Assembly: GCF_028278985.1 (NCBI RefSeq)
Contig: NZ_JANQTA010000002.1
Location: 62,001-126,000, forward strand
DNA length: 64,000 nucleotides
Origin: Candidatus Nitrosopumilus sp.
Lineage (GTDB): Archaea; Thermoproteota; Nitrososphaeria; Nitrososphaerales; Nitrosopumilaceae
Direction of reading: 5' to 3'
Shown here in pieces: positions 55,074 through 64,000 of this stretch (positions within the stretch are counted from its first letter, which is position 1; every line of letters begins with the position of its first letter). Below the pieces are notes generated by a model, which saw only the letters and a program-made list of their open reading frames with translations, made no database searches and was not told where the DNA came from. A program made the position numbers and the translations under genes.

Positions 55074-56675
55074 CTAGAATACCTCCTTTGGACGGTATTC
55101 ACCGAAGACTTCTCTGAATGTATTACTAATTTCACCAGTAGTTGCAAATGCTTTAGCTGCAGAAATAATGTAAGGCATCAAATTCTCATCAGTGTCAGCT
55201 GCACTTTGCATAGCAGATAGTGCTTTTTCTAATTTCTTTGAATCTCTTTCTGCTCTTAATTTCTTGAGTGCTTTCTTTTGTTGAATCTCAACTTTACCAC
55301 CAATTCTAAGTAAATCAGGTTGTTTTTCTTTTTCAGCATACTTGTTTACACCAACAAGAATTCTGTCACCATCATCAGTTTCTTTCTTTAGACGGTATGC
55401 ATTTTGTCTAATTTCAGATTGGAAGAATCCCTTTTCGATTGCTTTTACAGAACCACCCATTTTTTGGATCTTTTTCAAATATTTCCAGACACCATCTTCA
55501 ATTTGGTCACATAATTCTTCAAGATAATACGAGCCTGCAAGAGGGTCTGCAGTCTTTGTAATACCACTTTCATGTGCAACAATTTGCTGTGTTCTAAGTG
55601 CAATTTTTGCAGATTCTTCAGTTGGAAGTGCTAGTGCCTCATCTCTAGAATTGGTGTGTAGTGATTGAGTTCCACCAGCTACTGCGGCCATTGTTTGAAT
55701 TGCAACTCTTACAATATTGTTATCAGGTTGTTGGGCAGTAAGTGATTCACCACTTGTTTGTGTATGGAATTTTAATTGTAATGAACGTGGGTTTTTGGCA
55801 TGGAACATTTCTTTTAGTATTTTTGCATAAACTTTTCTTGCGACTCTAAACTTTGCAACTTCTTCAAAGAATTCGATTGTACAACAGAAGAAGAAAGATA
55901 ATCTTGGTGCAAAGTCATCTATTTTCAAGCCTTGATCAATACAAGTCTGAATGTATGCAATGGCGTTTGCTAATGTGAATGCAACTTCTTGAGTGGCAGT
56001 ACAACCAGCTTCTCTCATATGATAACCAGAAATTGAAACAGGGTACCAGGAAGGAACCTTTTGTGCACAATATCCAATCATGTCACCAATTAATCTCATT
56101 GAAGGTTGTGGTGGATAGATGTAGGTATTTCTTGCAATGTATTCTTTGAGAATATCATTTTGAGTTGTTCCACGTAATTCATGGCTTTTGAAACCTTGTG
56201 ATTCACCAACTGCAATGTAATATGCTAACAGAGTTGATGCTGTGGAATTAATTGTCATTGAAGAACTAACTTTACCAAGTGGAATACCATCAAAGGCAGT
56301 CATCATATCTTTAATAGATGTAATTGATACACCAACTTTACCAACTTCACCTTCAGCTTGTGGAGAATCAGAATCATATCCAATTTGAGTTGGCAAATCA
56401 AATGCCATACTAAGACCAGTTTGTCCTTTTTCAAGCATAAACTTGAATCGTTCATTAGTTAGTTTTGCATCTCCAAACCCAGAATACTGACGCATAGTCC
56501 AGAATCTATCACGATACATTCCAGGATGAATGCCTCTAGTAAATGGGAATTTACCAGAATCTTCGGTTGGACGTTTCTTTGATGATTTTTGATAAATTCG
56601 TTTTACTGGAAAATTTGAATCAGTGAAAACTTTCTTTTCAGGTTCTTTTGGTTTTGTTGCTTTCTTTGCTGCCAT
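55074..56675 (-). CDS. mcmA1: Methylmalonyl-CoA mutase large (catalytic) subunit
   Basis: TRGIHPGMYRDRFWTMRQYSGFGDA, AFDLPTQIGYDSD. Confidence 0.95.
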   Translation of the reverse strand: MAAKKATKPKEPEKKVFTDSNFPVKRIYQKSSKKRPTEDSGKFPFTRGIHPGMYRDRFWTMRQYSGFGDAKLTNERFKFMLEKGQTGLSMAFDLPTQIGYDSDSPQAEGEVGKVGVSITSIKDMMTAFDGIPLGKVSSSMTINSTASTLLAYYIAVGESQGFKSHELRGTTQNDILKEYIARNTYIYPPQPSMRLIGDMIGYCAQKVPSWYPVSISGYHMREAGCTATQEVAFTLANAIAYIQTCIDQGLKIDDFAPRLSFFFCCTIEFFEEVAKFRVARKVYAKILKEMFHAKNPRSLQLKFHTQTSGESLTAQQPDNNIVRVAIQTMAAVAGGTQSLHTNSRDEALALPTEESAKIALRTQQIVAHESGITKTADPLAGSYYLEELCDQIEDGVWKYLKKIQKMGGSVKAIEKGFFQSEIRQNAYRLKKETDDGDRILVGVNKYAEKEKQPDLLRIGGKVEIQQKKALKKLRAERDSKKLEKALSAMQSAADTDENLMPYIISAAKAFATTGEISNTFREVFGEYRPKEVF

Positions 56676-56681
56676 ATTTCA

Positions 56682-57599
56682 TCACTTTAACAACGATTTT
56701 GTTATTTTATCTCCTGCTTGATAAGGGTCCATAGTTTTTGATTGTAATTTTGTAAGATATTTTGAAAATGTTTTGTCTGATTCCAACATATCATCAATCT
56801 TTTCATTAATGTTATTTAAAACAATATCTTTTAGTTCGGCTTCTAATCGTTCTTGGTCTTTCTGTTTTTTAATTTTCTTTTTAACTATCATCATATCTTT
56901 GAGGGTTTTTGCAAATTCTTTAATTCCTGTATTTTTCTTTACAGAGGTTTTTAGAATAGGAGGATTTTTCTCAGAATCACCAATAAAATCCCTAACTGCA
57001 TCAAAGAGTTGATTTGTTCCACTCAAGTCACTTTTGTTAACAAGATAAATGTCACCAATTTCTGTTAGTCCAGCTTTGATTGTTTGAATGCTATCACCAG
57101 TATGAGGATTAAAAACAACAACAGTGATATCAGCAATATTTGAAATTTCAACTTCAGTTTGTCCTGCACCAACACTTTCAATTATTATTGGATTGAATCC
57201 AGCATATTCTAAAACGCGGATGCTATTTCGTAATGAACGGGAAACTGCACCTGTTGCACCACGGGATGCAATACTTCGGATGTATGTTCCAGAATCAGTA
57301 GATTCTGTCATTCGAACTCTATCACCTAAGATTGCACCACCAGTAACATGACTGGTAGGATCAACTGCTAAAACTGCAGGTTTTGTGCGTAGTTTTTTCA
57401 TTGCAACAGCAGTTTTGTTAATCAAAGAACTTTTTCCTGCACCTGCAGGTCCAGTAATTCCAATGATACTAGAGTTTCCAGTATTTTTGTAAATTTTCTT
57501 TAAGAGTTTTTTTGCTTCCTTTGGATCGTTTTCAACAATTGTTATTGCCTTTGCTATGGCACCTCGTTTTCCTTTCTTTAGGTCAGCAAGCAAGTCCAA
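56682..57599 (-). CDS. meaB: MeaB/ArgK-type GTPase
   Basis: GITGPAGAGKSSLI, VDPTS, ESVGAGQTE, NKSD. Confidence 0.9.
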   Translation of the reverse strand: MDLLADLKKGKRGAIAKAITIVENDPKEAKKLLKKIYKNTGNSSIIGITGPAGAGKSSLINKTAVAMKKLRTKPAVLAVDPTSHVTGGAILGDRVRMTESTDSGTYIRSIASRGATGAVSRSLRNSIRVLEYAGFNPIIIESVGAGQTEVEISNIADITVVVFNPHTGDSIQTIKAGLTEIGDIYLVNKSDLSGTNQLFDAVRDFIGDSEKNPPILKTSVKKNTGIKEFAKTLKDMMIVKKKIKKQKDQERLEAELKDIVLNNINEKIDDMLESDKTFSKYLTKLQSKTMDPYQAGDKITKSLLK

Positions 57600-57642
57600 T
57601 ACAAACTAGACTTCAGAGGTGCAATAAAATCTTGTTTCTGAT

Positions 57643-58050
57643 CTACGGAACAGAGTAAATTACTGGAGGTGAGGGTTCGCCGTATGGACGAATCTCAGTT
57701 TTGATTTGTACATGACCAAGTTCAGAATGCTCAACCTCTAATACAACAGGATGAACTTCCCATCCATATTTTGGAGAAGCAGGGAATGGGATAATTTCAA
57801 TAAACTCATGTTCAGAGAAACTTTTCTGAAAGGTTTCTTCCATTCCAAGAATTTCCATTACAACGGATTCTGTTTGTTCAGATTTATCAGAAAATGAAAC
57901 TTCGATGTGACCAGTATCATAGTAAACAGCATTCACGTCAAATGTCTGACGATAGACATCTTTGTCATCAGAGTCTCCACTTGTGAGTAATAAGATTGCT
58001 AGTACTGTAAACACTCCTAGAAAAATAGGGGCCCCGAGTTTTTTAGCCAT
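57643..58050 (-). CDS. Hypothetical single-TM protein
   Basis: N-terminal hydrophobic segment; overlaps the aminopeptidase stop. Confidence 0.6.
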   Translation of the reverse strand: MAKKLGAPIFLGVFTVLAILLLTSGDSDDKDVYRQTFDVNAVYYDTGHIEVSFSDKSEQTESVVMEILGMEETFQKSFSEHEFIEIIPFPASPKYGWEVHPVVLEVEHSELGHVQIKTEIRPYGEPSPPVIYSVP

Positions 58051-60541
58051 TGAATTCTTTTCTCATTTTTCTCATGAACTTTGAATTAATTCTAATACGT
58101 TCCAGAGTTTGTGCCTGAGTTCTTTCTGTTCCAGGAGTAGGATTCTTTTTGAAAAATTGTTTGATTTCTTTTTCCATAGAGTCATCAGCTACAGATGAAA
58201 TGCTTGCAACAATTCTGTTAAACAAAGGATTTCCATGTCCAACTTTTTTATTTAATTTCTTCCAGTTTTTCTTTAACCATGGCCACAATACTTTATCTCC
58301 ATAAGGATTTGCAGCAACTTTCATGATAGGTAATTGCATATTTTGAGAACGAACTTGAGAAGTTTGTGAGAAATTTAGTGATTTTATCAACAAGGATGGA
58401 GTTTGGAAGCTGCACATTGCACCTAAGAAACGTAATTTTTCTTCCATGGTTTTTGCATTTTTGTATAGTTTAACTAATTGTGAATGAGTGGCAGAGTTTC
58501 CATTCCAAGCTGCAATTGAGCAAATTGGTTCTATCAAATCCGGAGATAATGTGCTAGGAGATTTTAGGAATTTATTGTAACGTCTTAAAGCTTCCTCAGT
58601 TACATATTCATCATTCATTTTTCCTAATGCAGAAATTACAAATGAACGAAGTAATGCATCTGTGTGTTTATCAGAAGATTTTGCCTCCCAACCAAGATTA
58701 TGTAAAATTTTTCTAAAGTAGTTAATTGCATAATCTTTGATTTCATAAGAGAATTTTTCATTAAATGCTCTAAAGTACAATGAACCAAGATTGTGGGCAA
58801 CATTTACTGATGCAAGATAACTATCTTCTTCAAAATATGCATCTGAAAAGTCCAAATAGTTTCTAACATCCTCATCACCAGAAACACATAGAGAGAAGAG
58901 ATCATTTTGTATTGCCCACCTGTCTATTGCAGGAAGCTTCTTTTCATCTACAAGCATCTTGAGATCAAGTAATATTCCTTCATCGTATTTGACACGATAG
59001 AATCCCTTTCTTCCAAAATTAACAACAAAACCCACAGTATTTTTTGGGATTTTGACGTTAGTCACTTTCTTTGTAACAAGTTTTTTTGAAATTTCTTTGT
59101 CAAGACCAATGGAAAGAGGAATTGACCATAAACCCTTTGAGAATTTCTTGTCATGCTCTAAGAGATACCTTTTTTGTTTTAATTTTAGATTAGTTCCATC
59201 TTGAGTAACTTCAACAAGTGGAAAACCAGGCTGCTTTAGCCATGTATTGACCATAGAAGAAACTGGCATTTTTGATGCCTTTCCAATTGCTTTCCACAAA
59301 TCTTCACCTTCAGCATTTTTGTATTTGAAATCTGAGAGATATTTTTTGAGACCCTTTCTGAAATTTGGTTCTCCAACATAATGTTCAAGCATCCTCAAAA
59401 CACATCCACCTTTATCATAAGATATGGCATCAAAAATTTCACGAATTTCAGCAGGGGAATTTACTTTAACATCAATTGGATGAGTTGTTTTTAATGAATC
59501 AAGCCCCATTGCCACATTCATTGCATCTTCAACAAATTGATTCCACAAATCCCATTCAGGATAGAATTTATCAACAAATTTTGTTGCCATAAAAGTTGCA
59601 AAGCTTTCATTGAGCCACAAATCATTCCACCATTTCATGGTTACAAGATTTCCAAACCATTGGTGTGCAATTTCATGAGAAATTACTTCAGCAATGAATT
59701 GTTTTGTTCTAGTAGATGATGTTTTTGGGTCATACAAAAGAATAGTTTCTCTAAATGTAATTGCTCCCCAGTTCTCCATTGCACCTGCTGCAAAATCAGG
59801 CACTGCAATCAAGTCAAGTTTTGGCAGAGGATATTTTATTCCAAAATATTTTTCATAAGAGGTAAGTAATTTCTTTCCTAATTCAAATGAGAACTTTCCT
59901 TTTGTTTTATTTCCTTTAGTGGTAACAACACGGAGTTGTATTTTTCCAATTCTTCCTGTAAGATATTCAAATTCACCTACACCAAGATAAATCAAATATG
60001 TTGAAACAACAGGGGTTTTTGCAAAGTGATACAGAGTTTTAGAACCAAGTTTCTTTTTTGATTTTACAGGCATGTTTGAAATTGCTGTAAATTTGTTATC
60101 AGCAATTATTGAAATATCAAAAGTAGCCTTGGCTTCAGGCTCATCCCAACATGGGAATGCACGTCTAGCATCAGCTGCTTCAAATTGTGTGGTTGCAAGA
60201 TATTTTGTTTTTCCACCTTGAGAATATTGACTTCTATAGAATCCCAGCAATCTATCATTTAAGATTCCTTGAAATTCAAGGTCAATTGTGACCTTACCTT
60301 TAATTTTTTGAAAAAGTTTGATTTGTAATTCTTCTTTTTTCTCATTTTTTTTGAAGGACGATTTTATTGCCTTACCAGATTGAGTGACAAAACAAGTTTT
60401 GATCTTGATCTCAGCACAATTCATTGAAATTACTGAAGTAGATTTTTTACAATTTACAGAAATTTTTTCAGTACCATCAAAAATGAATTTTTTTAGATCA
60501 GGCTCAAAAGTTAATTCGTAATTAATTGGAGTAACGTCCAC
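58043..60541 (-). CDS. M1-family aminopeptidase
   Basis: GAMENWGAI and HEIAHQWFGNLVTMKWWNDLWLNE. Confidence 0.95.
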   Translation of the reverse strand: MDVTPINYELTFEPDLKKFIFDGTEKISVNCKKSTSVISMNCAEIKIKTCFVTQSGKAIKSSFKKNEKKEELQIKLFQKIKGKVTIDLEFQGILNDRLLGFYRSQYSQGGKTKYLATTQFEAADARRAFPCWDEPEAKATFDISIIADNKFTAISNMPVKSKKKLGSKTLYHFAKTPVVSTYLIYLGVGEFEYLTGRIGKIQLRVVTTKGNKTKGKFSFELGKKLLTSYEKYFGIKYPLPKLDLIAVPDFAAGAMENWGAITFRETILLYDPKTSSTRTKQFIAEVISHEIAHQWFGNLVTMKWWNDLWLNESFATFMATKFVDKFYPEWDLWNQFVEDAMNVAMGLDSLKTTHPIDVKVNSPAEIREIFDAISYDKGGCVLRMLEHYVGEPNFRKGLKKYLSDFKYKNAEGEDLWKAIGKASKMPVSSMVNTWLKQPGFPLVEVTQDGTNLKLKQKRYLLEHDKKFSKGLWSIPLSIGLDKEISKKLVTKKVTNVKIPKNTVGFVVNFGRKGFYRVKYDEGILLDLKMLVDEKKLPAIDRWAIQNDLFSLCVSGDEDVRNYLDFSDAYFEEDSYLASVNVAHNLGSLYFRAFNEKFSYEIKDYAINYFRKILHNLGWEAKSSDKHTDALLRSFVISALGKMNDEYVTEEALRRYNKFLKSPSTLSPDLIEPICSIAAWNGNSATHSQLVKLYKNAKTMEEKLRFLGAMCSFQTPSLLIKSLNFSQTSQVRSQNMQLPIMKVAANPYGDKVLWPWLKKNWKKLNKKVGHGNPLFNRIVASISSVADDSMEKEIKQFFKKNPTPGTERTQAQTLERIRINSKFMRKMRKEFNG

Positions 60542-60706
60542 AAGAAAGTGATTTTGTATAGCCCTTAAGAATATTTTCTATGACTTACGATGGGGATAAA
60601 GCAATTCTATTTTAAAGAAAAATTACAATTTCTTAAGGAAAATGACGAAAGACAGGAATACCCTAGTAAACCAACTTTATAATGTCCCAAGTTAGAAAAA
60701 GTTACG

Positions 60707-61294
60707 TTGGATTCAGACACTATCAAAAGTCAGAAACATCCTATGAAAAAAGAAAAGACACGCAGTGTGACATATCGTCTCCCAGTAAAACTAGTTGAAG
60801 AAATTGAAACTGAAGCCATGAACAATAATGTATCCCATAATGTAATGGCCAGACAAATTTTAGAGAAATATATTCAATGGGATAGATTTGCTAACAAAAT
60901 TGGAATCATACCAGTCCCAAAGAAAATTTTGGATATTTTGGGAATCGACATGTCTGCTGAGGACATTAATGAAGTTATCAATGTCATAAAACCAGTAATC
61001 AAAGATACAGTTCTATTCATTAAAGGAGGATATGATTTGAAAAGATGTATTGAGACATTAGAAGATTACATGAGAGCATCTGGAATGAAATCAGACCACA
61101 GAGTAGAAGGACCATTACATCACTTTATTATCCAACATGAATTGGGAAGTAACTGGTCTAAATTTACTGAACAATTATTGCAAGAGATTTTCCATGAATT
61201 CTTGCCAGATGTAGAAATGAAATGTGAATCAACAGAAACTACAGTCATTGCAACAATTTCACTAGGCGAAGATTTTAACGAACACGAATACTGA
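60707..61294 (+). CDS. Ribbon-helix-helix-like regulator, paralog 2
   Basis: VTYRLPVKLVEEIETEAMNNNVSHNVMARQILEKYIQW; C-terminal IIQHELGSNW as in ORF 39839. Confidence 0.7.
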   Translation: MDSDTIKSQKHPMKKEKTRSVTYRLPVKLVEEIETEAMNNNVSHNVMARQILEKYIQWDRFANKIGIIPVPKKILDILGIDMSAEDINEVINVIKPVIKDTVLFIKGGYDLKRCIETLEDYMRASGMKSDHRVEGPLHHFIIQHELGSNWSKFTEQLLQEIFHEFLPDVEMKCESTETTVIATISLGEDFNEHEY

Positions 61295-61335
61295 AAAATA
61301 AAGCTTTTAAAATATCTGCTAATACGATAATCATT

Positions 61336-61758
61336 ATGAAGCAAAAAACTGCATCAAGAAGTGTCAAAATTCTAGTAGCAAAATTAGGACTAGATGGACA
61401 TGATAGAGGTGCTCTTGTTCTATGTAGAGCATTTAGAGATGCAGGAATGGAAGTAATCTATTCAGGATTATTTGCTACTCCAGAAAGAGTTGCACAAATT
61501 GCAGAAGATGAAGATGTAGATGCAATTGCTATGAGTTTACTTAATGGTGCACATGGAACATTATTTCCAAGAGTCGTAAAGGCCCTCAAAAAGAAAGGAA
61601 TCAGAGATGTTCTCGTTGTTGGAGGAGGAGTAATTCCAGAAATAGACCATAAAGAACTAATCAAATCAGGAGTTGATCACGTATTTGGTCCAGGTACACC
61701 ATTACCAACAATTATTGATCATATCAATACAGGCGTAGTAAAATTAAGAAAAATATAA
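61336..61758 (+). CDS. mcmA2: Methylmalonyl-CoA mutase B12-binding small subunit
   Basis: KLGLDGHDRGALVLCRAFRDAGMEVIYSG; VGGGVIP. Confidence 0.9.
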   Translation: MKQKTASRSVKILVAKLGLDGHDRGALVLCRAFRDAGMEVIYSGLFATPERVAQIAEDEDVDAIAMSLLNGAHGTLFPRVVKALKKKGIRDVLVVGGGVIPEIDHKELIKSGVDHVFGPGTPLPTIIDHINTGVVKLRKI

Positions 61759-61767
61759 GAAAAAAGA

Positions 61768-62778
61768 TTATTCTGTGGAATCAGGCCACATCATTTTACG
61801 CATTTCTTTACCAACTTTTTCAATTTGGTGTGCGTCATATTCTTTCATGTATTTGTCAAATGCATCTTTACCGTTCTTTTGATATTCAGAAATCCATTCG
61901 TTGTTGAATGTACCATCTTGAATCATAGTAAGGACTTTTTTCATGTTTTCTTTACTTGCAGCATCCATTACCATTGGACCACGAGTTAATCCACCATATC
62001 TGGCAGTCTCACTAACACGTCTCCACATTCCATTAATTCCGTATCTTTGAATCATATCTACAATGAGTTTGAGTTCATGTAAAACTTCAAAGTAAGCAAT
62101 TTCTGGTTGATATCCTGCTTCAACTAAAGTTTCAAATGCATTTGTTACCATAGAAGCTGCGCCTCCACAGAGGTCTGCTTGTTCACCAAACCAATCAGTT
62201 TCTACTTCTTCTTTGAAAGTAGTTTTGATTAATCCTGCTCTTGCACTACCAATTGCTTTTGCAAGTCCTAAAGTTCTATCCCAAGCCTTTCCTGTAAAGT
62301 CTTGTTCAACTGCAACAATTGCAGGAGTTCCAAAGTTATCAAGATATGTTTCTCTAACTTTTGAACCAGGTCCTTTAGGTGCTAGCATGATAAGGTCAAC
62401 ATTTGATGGTGCTTCAATCCATTTCCAATAGATTGCAGCTGCATGAGAAAATGACAATGCTTTTCCTTCCGAAAGATTTGGTCCGATTTCATCTTTGTAT
62501 ACTTGACCTTGAATCATGTCTGGAATTAGTATGTGAATAATGTCTGCAGTTTTTGTTGCTTCTGCAACAGACATTACTTTGTGACCATCAGCTTCGGCTT
62601 TTTTCCAGCTATTACCACCTTCTTTAAGACCGATGATAACATTCAGACCAGAGTCTTTCATGTTATTTGCCTGTGCGTCACCTTGGATTCCATAACCAAT
62701 TACAGCAATTGTTTGATCCTTTATTGGGTCAAGGCTGATATCGTTATCTTTCCATGTTTGTGCCATGATCATTTGCAC
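61768..62778 (-). CDS. ilvC: Ketol-acid reductoisomerase
   Basis: AVIGYGIQGDAQANNMKDSG, LAPKGPGSKVR, SETARYGGLTRG. Confidence 0.95.
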   Translation of the reverse strand: MQMIMAQTWKDNDISLDPIKDQTIAVIGYGIQGDAQANNMKDSGLNVIIGLKEGGNSWKKAEADGHKVMSVAEATKTADIIHILIPDMIQGQVYKDEIGPNLSEGKALSFSHAAAIYWKWIEAPSNVDLIMLAPKGPGSKVRETYLDNFGTPAIVAVEQDFTGKAWDRTLGLAKAIGSARAGLIKTTFKEEVETDWFGEQADLCGGAASMVTNAFETLVEAGYQPEIAYFEVLHELKLIVDMIQRYGINGMWRRVSETARYGGLTRGPMVMDAASKENMKKVLTMIQDGTFNNEWISEYQKNGKDAFDKYMKEYDAHQIEKVGKEMRKMMWPDSTE

Positions 62779-62805
62779 AAATATTGCAAATATTAACTAT
62801 AGAAT

Positions 62806-62925
62806 CTAAATTTCAATGATTTTATCACAAGACCTGCATTTGACAGTTACTTTTTCACCAGGTAGACGGGTGAATCTCTTTGAACCACAATCAGGGCAAA
62901 CTGGGCAAGCACGTACAGGTTCCAT
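62806..62925 (-). CDS. Small zinc-ribbon protein (39 aa), absent from ORF track
   Basis: MEPVRACPVCPDCGSKRFTRLPGEKVTVKCRSCDKIIEI*; start overlaps the NMNAT stop (TGATG). Confidence 0.65.
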   Translation of the reverse strand: MEPVRACPVCPDCGSKRFTRLPGEKVTVKCRSCDKIIEI

Positions 62926-63455
62926 CAATGTTCAGTAGGATTGGTATCAGATTTAGAAATTACGGATAAGCGATTTTTAGCATTTATTTTATTTAGAAAT
63001 TCAAATACGGCGTTAGGAACGCTGTCTTTCCAATTTTCATCATGAATTATCATGGAACGGATTTTTGTTGCATTGTAATCATTTCTATTCAAGAAATCAG
63101 GATTTGATACAGAGATATCAGAATCAGATAACAACATTGAGACATATTCATTTCCACTATACACCCTGTCAAATTTTGGAAGTGATGCTTTGAGATATGA
63201 TGCCCATGTGGAAATGTTTGTTTGATTTTCTATTGCAATTAAAAAGCACTTGTTCAAATCAATGGAAGATTCTGTAAGAGAATTGTGAATCATTTCAATT
63301 CTTTCTCCAGCAGTGAAAGGATCTTTTTCTAGATAATTGAATTGAGAACTAGTGATGGCAATAATTACTTCATCACATTCATTTAGAATTTGTTTTACTA
63401 AATCCAGATGTCCTAAATGAAAGGGTTGGAATCTACCCATCATTAAACCGCGCAT
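62925..63455 (-). CDS. nadM: Nicotinamide-nucleotide adenylyltransferase (archaeal)
   Basis: MMGRFQPFHLGHLDLVKQIL, later NRNDYNATKIRSMI. Confidence 0.9.
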   Translation of the reverse strand: MRGLMMGRFQPFHLGHLDLVKQILNECDEVIIAITSSQFNYLEKDPFTAGERIEMIHNSLTESSIDLNKCFLIAIENQTNISTWASYLKASLPKFDRVYSGNEYVSMLLSDSDISVSNPDFLNRNDYNATKIRSMIIHDENWKDSVPNAVFEFLNKINAKNRLSVISKSDTNPTEH

Positions 63456-63485
63456 ACAAAATCTAAAATCTAATTTTATTATAGT

Positions 63486-64000
63486 CTATTGGATTGCACC
63501 ACTACCAAGAATCCTAATTGTTGGAGATTCTGGTTTCAAAATTACTGCAATCTGACCTTTTTTACAGATAATGGGTTTTTCAAAAGTTAGTTTTAGTGGT
63601 GAGATTGATGAGAATTTTGCTGCCTTTATTTGCAGGCCAACATTGACAAGACATCCCTGATTTTCTGAAATCTCACTTTTGTAAAAAGGGCTTTTTGTAA
63701 AATCAAGTTCTATTTCAGAGACAACATCACCTACTCCGGATTCAGAAATTATATCTCCACGTCCTACCTCATCAGGCTTGGCTCCCTTTACTGCCAAGCC
63801 TACCCTAGCAGGACACACAGATTCTTCTACAGGATCATCGTGCATTTGGATAGATTTTATCAAAACTTCAATGTCAGCAGGATATAATTTCAAATTATCA
63901 TATTGTTTGATTTTACCATTTGTTACTTTGCCCAAAATTACAGTGCCAACGCCTTTAACATCAAAGCAGTGATCAATTACCATTTCAGAAGGGCCATCAG
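63486..64000 (-). CDS. EF-Tu/SelB-like translation factor C-terminal part, truncated by window edge
   Basis: EF-Tu domain II-like IDHCFDVKGVGTVILGKVTNGKIKQYDNLKLYP...VGLAVKGAKPDEVGRGDII; frame stays open to the edge (DGPSEMVID). Confidence 0.7.
   Translation of the reverse strand, partial: DGPSEMVIDHCFDVKGVGTVILGKVTNGKIKQYDNLKLYPADIEVLIKSIQMHDDPVEESVCPARVGLAVKGAKPDEVGRGDIISESGVGDVVSEIELDFTKSPFYKSEISENQGCLVNVGLQIKAAKFSSISPLKLTFEKPIICKKGQIAVILKPESPTIRILGSGAIQ

Overview
The window looks like a low-GC Nitrosopumilus-type (Thaumarchaeota/Nitrososphaerota) chromosome segment. About 1-10 kb is accessory DNA. It holds an OLD-like AAA/TOPRIM ATPase with a small membrane-protein partner, then an integrative-element-like module at about 4.4-10.0 kb. 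That module has an overlapping operon of small zinc-binding proteins, an SF3/D5-type helicase, two short proteins resembling only the N-terminal core-binding domain of the element's integrase, and a tyrosine recombinase. From 10 to 64 kb the content is mostly housekeeping: rpS26e, AIPS-like, agmatinase family, ThrRS, deoxyhypusine synthase, rpS25e, RpoK, Alba, PolB, dCMP deaminase, TIM, PPDK, methylmalonyl-CoA mutase/epimerase/MeaB, M1 aminopeptidase, IlvC and NMNAT. A type IV pilus-like locus lies at 25.8-35.8 kb and a regulator-rich stretch at 36-42.6 kb. The observations I rate highest are: (1) stand-alone integrase core-binding-domain-like proteins in the element; (2) a recurrent palindrome TTTCCA-N4-TGGRAA at several gene starts; (3) a pilus-operon protein with zinc clusters and a C-terminal segment resembling a degenerate Mrr-like fold; (4) convergent gene pairs sharing CTAG/TTAA as stop codons on both strands; (5) several small ORFs absent from the supplied track (YHS, zinc ribbons, a possible leader ORF). 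No tRNA, rRNA or CRISPR array was recognised by eye. All family calls are from motif recognition; no searches were run.
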